DNA of 57,962 nt from Alphaproteobacteria bacterium (GTDB lineage: Bacteria > Pseudomonadota > Alphaproteobacteria > UBA11222), in assembly GCA_009693835.1 (NCBI GenBank), contig SHWM01000006.1, positions 1-57,962 on the forward strand. The letters run 5' to 3'. The position numbers and the translations under genes were made by a program. The first letter of the stretch is position 1. Every line of letters starts with the position of its first letter. Below, piece by piece: positions 10,116 to 18,727 of the stretch. The notes beneath the pieces are model-generated. The model searched no databases and had not been told where the DNA came from. It saw only the letters and a program-made list of their open reading frames with translations.

Positions 10116-10666
10116 GGCAAAGCCCTGCGCGCAGCGGCTACATCCATCTGTACGTCGAGATGCCCGCCTGCCACAATATCCTCATCACTGCGCGCCCTCA
10201 CATACAGATTATCTATGAGGAGCAGCGGACGCTGACTTTCCACTGCATGGAGCAGAGTGCGCAATGCCTGCGTGTTCGCGGTAAACCGGACGCGCCCGGT
10301 TACAATTTGCAGCGGCGCCTCCGCAGTGGCGCCCTCGGGTAATAATTCAAAACTTAGCTGCGTGGCCCCGCTTTCGGCGATCAGCACACCGATGCGTTGC
10401 TGCAAAGTGGCGGCGGCGGCAGACGAACTGGCGCCCGGAAGCAGAAGTGTTTGCAGCAGCGTCCTGTCGCCCGCGCCATCCTCCCCTGTCTGTTCAGACG
10501 CCCGCCGGAATAATTGAAGCTGATCCGCGGCCGCTGCCAGCGTGTTCTCACTGTCCGCAAGGGCCGTGAGATAGGGGCGTGCGGCTCCAAACCAGACCAG
10601 CACCATCGCCAGTATTAAAATCAGCAGCGCCAGCGGGCGTCCATTCCGGGCCAGGAAACTGATCAT
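10112..10666 (-). CDS. T2SS protein GspM-like
   Basis: N-terminal TM then a ferredoxin-like periplasmic domain; position between the gspL-like and gspC-like genes. Confidence 0.6.
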   Translation of the reverse strand: MISFLARNGRPLALLILILAMVLVWFGAARPYLTALADSENTLAAAADQLQLFRRASEQTGEDGAGDRTLLQTLLLPGASSSAAAATLQQRIGVLIAESGATQLSFELLPEGATAEAPLQIVTGRVRFTANTQALRTLLHAVESQRPLLLIDNLYVRARSDEDIVAGGHLDVQMDVAAARRALP

Positions 10667-11742
10667 GGTTTGGTATCCGCCGCACGGGCCGCACGCAGAT
10701 CAAGCATCAGTTGAAACTGTTCCAGCCCCGTCGCCGGATCACGCAGGGTTGGCGCGCTGAACTCTACCCTGGCCACCTCCGGCAGCGCCTCCAGCGCGGC
10801 GATTAATTCCGGCGCGGCCCGGGCCACGCCCTGAAGCGACAGCGCATGCCCGGTTAGTTCGAATTGCGCCAGATAGGCAGTATCGGGAAGGGCTATGCTG
10901 ATCGCATTCAACAGGGGCGTCAGCGCCGGCCTTTGACCACGCCATTCCTCCAGCCATTTTATCTGTGGTCGCGCGTCAGAAGGCCCGTCCTGGCGGCTAC
11001 CCGGCGGTAAGGCCGCCTGCTGCACCCGCCCTAGTTCATTTTCAATCTGTGTTAGCGCGTTATAGTTGCGCCAATAGGGAGACGCCAGCGCCAATAGACC
11101 TAGCATTCCGGTGACCGCCAGCCATATCTTCGGCGCTGAAGCCACTCTCCGGGACATGATAATATGAACCGTATCGCCCAGTGAATTTTCGTTTGCCTCG
11201 TCGCCCAGGGTAATCCGGTCCGGCGTCGCGCCACAGCCCGCAAGGTCCCGCAGCATCTCGTCGGCACTGGCGCACGGCACCAGGGACAGATGCGCCTGCA
11301 CCCGGCCGCGCGAGTCCACTGCTTTATCCACATAATAGCCGAGATAGACCTGATCGGGCGCGAACGGCGTTTGCCGCTCGATTTCTCCCGCAACGGCATC
11401 AATACCTCGAGGCAAGGCGGAAAGGGCTATGGGGGCGCTGCGCCGCAATCCCTGTGACGAAGGAATACGGAGCACAATTTCAACCCCGGCGGCGCGGTAA
11501 TGCGAAAGTCTTTCGATTGTTTCGGCGGAGGATAAAAGGCCAAGGCTGCAAGGCGCGCCGCCAAATAATCTGTAGACGGAATATTGTCCATCCTCGGGTG
11601 ACAGCATGATTTGCTCTCGCACCAGGCCGGTCAACCGGGCGAGCCGTAGAGGCATGATCCCGATTAATTCCCGGCACCACCATCTGAAAAAGGCTGTCAC
11701 GCGGCCCGCAGTCGCAAATGGATGGCCGCCGGATTCAGACAT
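10663..11742 (-). CDS. T2SS protein GspL / PilN-like
   Basis: Actin-like cytoplasmic part (IERQTPFAPDQVYLGYYV), central TM, PilN-like C-terminus (SIALPDTAYLAQFELTGHALSLQGVA). Confidence 0.65.
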   Translation of the reverse strand: MSESGGHPFATAGRVTAFFRWWCRELIGIMPLRLARLTGLVREQIMLSPEDGQYSVYRLFGGAPCSLGLLSSAETIERLSHYRAAGVEIVLRIPSSQGLRRSAPIALSALPRGIDAVAGEIERQTPFAPDQVYLGYYVDKAVDSRGRVQAHLSLVPCASADEMLRDLAGCGATPDRITLGDEANENSLGDTVHIIMSRRVASAPKIWLAVTGMLGLLALASPYWRNYNALTQIENELGRVQQAALPPGSRQDGPSDARPQIKWLEEWRGQRPALTPLLNAISIALPDTAYLAQFELTGHALSLQGVARAAPELIAALEALPEVARVEFSAPTLRDPATGLEQFQLMLDLRAARAADTKP

Positions 11743-11759
11743 GCGTCAAACTGCCTGTC

Positions 11760-12938
11760 TTAATGAATAAACGATGTATCTGACCCGGAAGGCGCATCGC
11801 GCAGTATCCAGCCGCCCCCCAGCACCCGGCTGCTGCCTCCGGTTGCATAGACAACACAGGCCTGTCCGGGAGCGACGGCTTCTTCCGGCTGGTGCAGGGT
11901 AACGGACGCACCGCCCCGGCCATCCCCGAACAGAACACCCGGCACGGGCGGGCGTGTCGAGCGCACTCTGACCGTGACTTCCTGTCCTTCCTGTGAGAGG
12001 GGGTAATCCCCCAGCCAGTTCAGCCCACCCAACCGGATATGGCTTTTAAGCAGCGCCTCGCGCGGGCCCACAATAACCTGGCGCTTTACCGCATCGAGAC
12101 GCACCACAAACAAGGGTTCGCCGCCCCCAACGCCCAGTCCGCGGCGCTGACCGACCGTGTAATGAATAATGCCCTGATGCCGCGCCAGGACACGCCCATC
12201 CACATGGATAATATCGCCCGGCCCAACCGCCTGGGGACGCAGCTTGGCGATGACATCCGCGTACCCGCCCTGCGGGACGAAACATATGTCCTGGCTGTCC
12301 GGCTTGTCCGCCACGGGCAGACCCAGCCCGTATGCAATGGCGCGGGTTTCGTCCTTGGACAGTTCCCCCAGCGGGAAGCGCAGAAAAGCCAGTTGTTGGC
12401 GGGTTGTGGCGAACAGGAAATAGCTCTGGTCCCTGCCCGGATCCGTGGCGCGATGCAATTCCGGCCCCCGCGCACCGATAATCCTGCGCACATAATGCCC
12501 GGTCACCAGAGCCTGCGCACCGAGATCACGGGCGACCTGCAACAGATCTGTAAATTTGACTGTCTGGTTGCACGTGATGCAGGGGACCGGCGTTTCGCCT
12601 GCCAGATAGCTTTCCGCGAAGCGGTCCATCACCTTGTCCCGGAAGCGGCTTTCGTAGTCCAGCACATAATGCGGAATACCTATCTTTTCGGCAACAAAGC
12701 GCGCGTCATGAATATCCTGACCCGCGCAGCAGGCGCCCTTGCGGGACACTGCGGCGCCATGATCATATAGTTGAAGTGTGACCCCGACCGTATCAAAGCC
12801 CTGCCGGTGCAACAGCGCCGCCGCGACCGAGGAATCAACGCCGCCCGACATCGCCACGACGACGCGCGTAGCGCCGGGTACACCTGGCAAGCCTAGATGA
12901 GCATTGTGGGGCAGGTCTAACATGGGGCCTAAATACAA
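11760..12938 (-). CDS. mnmA: tRNA-specific 2-thiouridylase MnmA (likely start 12923)
   Basis: [56 protein letters not shown]. Confidence 0.96.
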   Translation of the reverse strand: MYLGPMLDLPHNAHLGLPGVPGATRVVVAMSGGVDSSVAAALLHRQGFDTVGVTLQLYDHGAAVSRKGACCAGQDIHDARFVAEKIGIPHYVLDYESRFRDKVMDRFAESYLAGETPVPCITCNQTVKFTDLLQVARDLGAQALVTGHYVRRIIGARGPELHRATDPGRDQSYFLFATTRQQLAFLRFPLGELSKDETRAIAYGLGLPVADKPDSQDICFVPQGGYADVIAKLRPQAVGPGDIIHVDGRVLARHQGIIHYTVGQRRGLGVGGGEPLFVVRLDAVKRQVIVGPREALLKSHIRLGGLNWLGDYPLSQEGQEVTVRVRSTRPPVPGVLFGDGRGGASVTLHQPEEAVAPGQACVVYATGGSSRVLGGGWILRDAPSGSDTSFIH

Positions 12939-12968
12939 CCCCCGGCAGCCGGGGGCAAGGGCCGTGCG

Positions 12969-13655
12969 CTACAGGTACCTCAACAGATTGATCTGAGACA
13001 CTTGCCGCAACAGATTATAGGAGGATTCAAACGCCAGTTTGTCCTGATTAAATTTGGTGATGGCGGCTGCCATATCGACCTCGGATACGTCCGAAATCAA
13101 TTGTTTGTTCACCGTTACGAGTGTTTCGTGCCGTGAAACGACAGGTTCTATACGTTTTTGGATAAATCCGTTATTAGCCTGTAATTTGATGACGCCGCTC
13201 ATCACGGCGTCGAGATTGGCTATTTCGGTCTGCAGCATGGCCCGATCCGCGCTCGTCAAATTTGCGCTAAAGGGGGTTGCCGCGTCATATTCCCCAAGGC
13301 GCTTTACGGAAGCCATGAAAGCCTGGCCCATATCGTCGGCCAGAACGCCGTACTGGACAACCTGATTTGTATCTATTCGCACCTCCGCCTTTTGCTGACT
13401 ATTGTCAAAAAAACTGGCGATCGGCGAAGCCACTACCGACAGGGTGGCAAGATCGGGGGCGTTGAAGGGCGGTACATCCGTGCGCGAACCCGAATAAAGA
13501 TACTTGCCCGCCAGAAATCCTGTAAACTCATCCGGTTTTTGTTCCAGAAAACTGTCCAGTAGCGGAAAACGCTTCACCGCCTCGTCCACATCGGCATCCG
13601 CGCCGGGCCGGTACGCGCCCGGAGGATCATCTCGGTTTCTTCCGGCAGATTGCAT
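12969..13655 (-). pseudogene. Chimeric remnant: FliI C-terminal fragment joined in frame to FlgL C-terminal fragment
   Basis: [31 protein letters not shown] (FliI tail) runs directly into FTGFLAGKYLYSGSRTDVPPF…NLLRQVSQINLLRYL (FlgL-like C-terminus). Confidence 0.8.
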
Positions 13656-14717
13656 TTCGGCATCGTGCGCGATACCGACCGCAGCACATTGATGGCAGGA
13701 TAGCGCCCGCGTTCCGCGATCGCGCGATCCAGTACGATATGGCCATCCAGAATGGCGCGGACCGCGTCGGCGACCGGCTAGTTGTGGTCATCGCCTTCAA
13801 CCAGAACCGTGAATAAACCTGTGATACTGCCCCTGGAAACACCCGGCCCTGCGCGCTCCAGTAGTTTCGGCAGTTCGGAGAACACGGTTGGCGTGTAGCC
13901 CTTGCTGGTAGGCGGCTCGCCACCGGAAAGACCAATTTCGCGCTGCGCCATCGCAAACCGGGTGACCGAGTCCATCAGGCACAGAACATCCAGTTCCTGA
14001 TCGCGGAAATATTCCGCCACCGCCATGGTCATATAGGCAGCCTGACGCCGCATCAACGCAGATTCATCCGACGTCGCGACGATGACCACGCTTCGCTTTA
14101 ATCCCTCAGCGCCGAGATTTTCCTCAATAAATTCGAGTACTTCACGCGCGCGTTCACCAATCAGGCCGATGATGCTCACATCCGATTCAGTATTCCTAGC
14201 CAGCATGGACAACAGGACCGACTTCCCAACCCCCGAGCCGGCGAAAATGCCCATACGCTGCCCCCGGCAGCAGGTGGTGAAGCTGTTGATGGCGCGCACG
14301 CCCAGGTCAATCCATCCGGCGGGAATGGGCTGGCGGGGGGCTGGCGCGCAGCGCGTAAGTCTCTGGGCCGATGCTCAGCGGCCCCTTGCCGTCAATGGGT
14401 TCCCCCATCGCGTTGATAACGCGGCCCAGCCAGTGATGATCCGGGCGTATGACAGGTTCATGGTCAGCTATAACCACTTTACAGCCGAGGCCAATGCCCT
14501 CCAGGGGCCCAAAAGCCATGCACAAAGCCTTCTCCTGACGGAATCCGACTATTTCACAATTGGTTTCGTGATTATCCCGGGAGTAAATAATGCAGCGTGC
14601 GCCTACGCTTAGCGAATGGATGCCGCTGACCTCGATAAGCAGGCCCTGAACGCTGACGACCCTGCCGTAAAAACAATAGGGCTCTATCCGGCCGATTTCC
14701 GTGAGTAATACCTTCAA
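13621..14717 (-). pseudogene. fliI: Flagellar export ATPase FliI, degraded (frameshift + in-frame TAG + internal deletion/frameshift)
   Basis: N-part 14717-14307 ends [12 protein letters not shown]; Walker A part [21 protein letters not shown] in another frame ends at TAG 13778-13780; after it [47 protein letters not shown] continues in frame. Confidence 0.88.
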
Positions 14718-14956
14718 ACTGATCCCGCCGCGCTAGGTGATTTTGTATGGCGGACACGAAGATAGCGCTAACAGCTTAAAACCGCGTAAAGAGCATTTTT
14801 ATTAATTAAAACATATATTTAACACTAATATTTGGCGAATGGACGCGGTTCCGAAAAAAGTTACTATTTATGGCAAAAAAATAATTCTTGTTAACCTTTT
14901 TTAACTATTTTGATTTATGTTCGAATTAACCAAACGACAGCGCAGGAAAAATCACC

Positions 14957-15664
14957 ATGCGAGTACTGCTGATAGAAGACGATAGCGCCACTGCCCAAGG
15001 TATTGAGCTGATGCTTAATCAGGCCGGGTTCAATCTATACACCACCGACCTCGGCGAAGAAGGGTTGGACCTTGGCAAGCTCTATGATTATGACATCATC
15101 ATACTCGATCTTAATCTCCCGGATATGAGCGGTTTTGACGTGCTGAAAAAACTGCGTCTCGCCAAAGTCGCCACGCCCATTCTCATTCTTTCCGGCCAGT
15201 CGGACATGGAAAGCAAGGTACAGGGACTTGGTGTCGGCGCGGACGATTTCATGACCAAGCCTTTCCATAAAGACGAAATGATTGCGCGCATCAACGCAAT
15301 CGTGCGCCGGTCGCAGGGGCATGCCCAGTCCGTTATCAGGACCGGCAAGTTGACAGTGAACCTGAACGCCAAGACGGTGGAAGTGGATGGCCACCGGGTG
15401 CACCTGACGGGCAAGGAATATGCGATGCTGGAGTTGCTATCGCTTCGCAAAGGGACGACGCTGACGAAGGAAATGTTCCTGAACCATCTATATGGCGGCA
15501 TGGACGAACCTGAGCTTAAAATTATTGACGTATTCATTTGCAAGCTGCGCAAGAAGCTGGCTGCCGCTACCGGATCCGAACACTATATTGAAACGGTCTG
15601 GGGGCGCGGACATGTACTGCGCGACAGCGATTCGCCGGGTGTGGGTAAAGAAAAAGCCGCCTGA
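14957..15664 (+). CDS. ctrA: Cell cycle response regulator CtrA
   Basis: [21 protein letters not shown]…[22 protein letters not shown]…[23 protein letters not shown]…[12 protein letters not shown]. Confidence 0.96.
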   Translation: MRVLLIEDDSATAQGIELMLNQAGFNLYTTDLGEEGLDLGKLYDYDIIILDLNLPDMSGFDVLKKLRLAKVATPILILSGQSDMESKVQGLGVGADDFMTKPFHKDEMIARINAIVRRSQGHAQSVIRTGKLTVNLNAKTVEVDGHRVHLTGKEYAMLELLSLRKGTTLTKEMFLNHLYGGMDEPELKIIDVFICKLRKKLAAATGSEHYIETVWGRGHVLRDSDSPGVGKEKAA

Positions 15665-15683
15665 AAAGTTCTCTCATCGACAC

Positions 15684-15714
15684 AAAAAAACTCCGCTGCC
15701 TGCGGAGTTTTTTT
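15684..15714. terminator. Bidirectional intrinsic terminator between convergent ctrA and cheR
   Basis: AAAAAAACTCCGC-TGCCT-GCGGAGTTTTTTT. Confidence 0.9.
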
Positions 15715-15739
15715 GATCAACGTCCCCCATGAAGCCCGG

Positions 15740-16618
15740 TTACCGGCTGGCGGCCGCCTTGATGGGCATACTGGCCAGCGCCGACGGTTTTGCCATAGAA
15801 CTCTCGGCTGACACCTTGGTGTAAACGCCGCGCAAGCCCTTTAAGGGCGCCAGCGCGTCTGTCAGCCCGATCACTGTTTCCGCCGCGCCAAGGAATAAAA
15901 TCCCGTCCGCTGGCATTTGTTTCGCCATACGTTCCAGTATGTCCTTCTTTGTGGCCTGCTCGAAATAGATCAGCACATTGCGGCAAAAGATAATGTCGAA
16001 GGTCCCCAGGCCAGAAAAACTCGTCAGCAAATTAGCTTCCTTGAGGGTCACCATCGCGCGCAGGGAAGAATCGCCCTGCCACATTTCCCCGATCTGTTTG
16101 AAATATTTAACAAGCATCTGAATGGGCAGGCCGCGCTGCACCTCAAACTGGCTGTACATGCCTGCGCGGGCCTTTTCCAGGACTTCCCTGGAAATATCCG
16201 TTCCAACAATGTCCGTTCGCCAGCCCTGAAAGGTCGCGGCCATTTCCTTCAGAACCATAGCAACGGTATAAGGCTCCTGGCCGGTTGATGCGGCGGCTGA
16301 CCAGATACGCAGTTGACGCTGGTTCTTGCGCGCTTCGAGTAATTTGGGCAGTACTTCGTTGCGCAAATTGTTAAATGGCGTCTTATCCCGGAAAAAGAAG
16401 GATTCATTCGTGGTCATTGCTTCCATGACATCCTGGGTAAGCGCCACGTCCTTGCCAATCCTGAGCGCATTAACCAGTTCCGGAAGGCCCGGCAGATTTC
16501 GTTTGCGCACAATCGGCATTAAACGGCTTTCAACCAGGTACATCTTGTCCGGGCCAATCACCAGCCCGGAAGTGCTTTTGAGAAAGGACGCCAGAAATTC
16601 AAAATCAGCAGGTTTCAT
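15740..16618 (-). CDS. cheR: Chemotaxis protein methyltransferase CheR
   Basis: MKPADFEFLASFLKSTSGLVIGPDKMYLVESRL…MTTNESFFFRDKTPF…GTFDIIFCRNVLIYFE; ATG overlaps the ancestral cheB TGA. Confidence 0.93.
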   Translation of the reverse strand: MKPADFEFLASFLKSTSGLVIGPDKMYLVESRLMPIVRKRNLPGLPELVNALRIGKDVALTQDVMEAMTTNESFFFRDKTPFNNLRNEVLPKLLEARKNQRQLRIWSAAASTGQEPYTVAMVLKEMAATFQGWRTDIVGTDISREVLEKARAGMYSQFEVQRGLPIQMLVKYFKQIGEMWQGDSSLRAMVTLKEANLLTSFSGLGTFDIIFCRNVLIYFEQATKKDILERMAKQMPADGILFLGAAETVIGLTDALAPLKGLRGVYTKVSAESSMAKPSALASMPIKAAASR

Positions 16619-17802
16619 CTGGCAACTCCCTGAAGATGACGCGCCACGAGTGGCGCCATTTCCGGCAATGGCACTACAGCGCTGCACAGTCCCGCTTCGG
16701 CTACAGCCCCAGGCATGCCCCAGACAACGCTGGTCGTTTCATCCTAGGCCAGAATGGTTCCACCGGCGGTAACCATCTTGCGTGCCCCTTCCCTGCCATC
16801 ATACCCCATGCCTGTCAAAATGACGCCCAGCGCCGCAGCCCCATATATATTTGCGACACTCTCAAACATCGGATCAACGGCCGGGCGGCAAAAATTGATT
16901 TGTGCGGTCTGGTCCAGACGCACGACGCGCTCGGCTCCCTTGCGGACGACGGTCATGTGATAATTTCCTGGCGCGACCAGGATTTCACCATTACGCAGAG
17001 CATCCCCGTCACTCGCCTCCTTCGCAGGAATACCGGCGAGGCTTTGAAGATGCTCGGCCAGGATGGCGGTAAAAGTCGGCGGCATATGCTGCGTAATCAT
17101 CACGGGAACTTTTATGATCTGCTTCAGGCCTGCAAAGAAGGCAAACAACGCCTGTGGACCGCCTGTTGAGCTTCCCACCGCCAATATTTCCGGCCGCATT
17201 TTGGACGATGGACGCAGAATGAGCGCCTTCGCCACGTTCGGGGCCTTTTCGAACCGCACCCGGGCCTCCCCTAATACTGTTCCTTTTTGCGCTGGCATTG
17301 CCGCCTTGCCAGCGGCTGCGGGCAACGGCGCCCTGCTTCTGCGCATCGAGCCGCCGATCGCCTTGATCTTGCGTAACAGCTCGTCTCGGAACTCATTGGC
17401 GGCATCACCGCTACGCGCGGATTCGGGTTTGGGCAGATAATCCACGGCGCCCATGGAAAGGGCTTTCATACTGATGTCCGCATTGCGGCGCGTGAGTGTC
17501 GACGCCATCACAATCTGGATACCCGGCACCGCCCGTATAAGTTGTGGCAAGGCCGTCAACCCATCCATTTCCGGCATTTCCACATCAAGGATCACAATCT
17601 CCGCGCCGCAGAATTTGACATGCTGCACGGCCTGAAGACCATTATGGTAGGATCCCACCACCTGACATTCAGGATCGCTGGTCAGCCAGCGATGCACCAT
17701 CCCGCGTATGACGGCAGAATCGTCCACCAGCATGATCCTGTAGGGACTATCCTGTCTTGATACATTTCTGGGCGGGTTGATAGCAGGAGACGCAATAACC
17801 AC
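16615..17802 (-). pseudogene. cheB: Chemotaxis methylesterase CheB with in-frame TAG at 16744-16746 (truncated ORF 16744-17802)
   Basis: Receiver (LDVEMPEMDGLTALP) plus methylesterase (VGSSTGGPQAL, QHMPPTFT, LTGMGYDG). After TAG the same frame continues DETTSVVWGMPGAVAEAGLCSAVVPLPEMAPLVARHLQGVAR* to a TGA overlapping the cheR ATG. Confidence 0.85.
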
Positions 17803-17837
17803 TAGATCGGGTCTTTCATACTTTCAAGGAGCAGTGA

Positions 17838-18242
17838 CTAAACGAGACCGACTTCGAGGAATTTGGTCTCGATGATCTCCCGGTCGAAGGGCTTCATGAT
17901 ATATTCATTGGCCCCTGCCTGGATGGCTTCGGTAATATGCTTGATGTCGTTCTCCGTCGTACAAAATACGACCACCGGCGAAGAACCGCCTTTTTCCAGA
18001 CGACGCTGGCGGAGAAAGTCTATCCCGTTCATCACCGGCATATTCCAGTCAAGCAATATGGCGTCTGGCATTCTGTTCCGGCAAATATTGAGCGCCTCCT
18101 GGCCGTCCACCGCCTCGAACGTCTCAAAACGCAAATCCTCGAGTATCTGACGTGCGACTTTCCGTATGACCCGGGAGTCATCAACCACAAGACACGATTT
18201 CATCCTACCACGCTCCTTATAACCCTGCGTCCCGAAGGGCAT
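17838..18242 (-). CDS. cheY: Chemotaxis response regulator CheY
   Basis: Single receiver domain: CLVVDDSRVIRKVARQIL…ILLDWNMPVMNGIDFL…EYIMKPFDREIIETKFLEVGLV. Confidence 0.92.
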   Translation of the reverse strand: MPFGTQGYKERGRMKSCLVVDDSRVIRKVARQILEDLRFETFEAVDGQEALNICRNRMPDAILLDWNMPVMNGIDFLRQRRLEKGGSSPVVVFCTTENDIKHITEAIQAGANEYIMKPFDREIIETKFLEVGLV

Positions 18243-18271
18243 TGCTACGCAGCAATTGCCCCGTTAAGCAG

Positions 18272-18727
18272 CTAAATCACTCTTTCCAGCGCGATGACCA
18301 CCAGCAGCTTGTTGTCCAGACGGAAAATACCCTCGGACAGATCGCGGAGGTTGCTATCGAGATTGGACGGATTGCGCTCAAAAGCGCTGCCGGCGAGACT
18401 CAATACTTCACCAACACTATCCACCAGAAGACTGTAGGGTTCGCCCTGATATTCGATCACAACCACCATGACCTGAGAGCCCGGTTCACGTGGTTCATAT
18501 CCAAGCCGTTGCCGCATATCTATTGCCCTAACAATGCGTCCCCGCAGATTTAAAACGCCAGCAACCTCTGGCGGCGCCATGGGCACGTGGGCGAGTTTGC
18601 TTGGCGAGAAAACGTCATGCACCTGAAGCACCGGCACCCCGAACAACTGGCCGCCGATGGACATGGTCACATAATCGGCCGTATCTGAACCCGATAGGCC
18701 GCTGCCCTTATCATCAGCATGTTTCAT
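18272..18727 (-). CDS. cheW: Chemotaxis coupling protein CheW
   Basis: VTMSIGGQLFGVPVLQVHDVFSPSKLAHVPMAPPEVAGVLNLRGRIVRAIDMRQRLG. Confidence 0.93.
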   Translation of the reverse strand: MKHADDKGSGLSGSDTADYVTMSIGGQLFGVPVLQVHDVFSPSKLAHVPMAPPEVAGVLNLRGRIVRAIDMRQRLGYEPREPGSQVMVVVIEYQGEPYSLLVDSVGEVLSLAGSAFERNPSNLDSNLRDLSEGIFRLDNKLLVVIALERVI

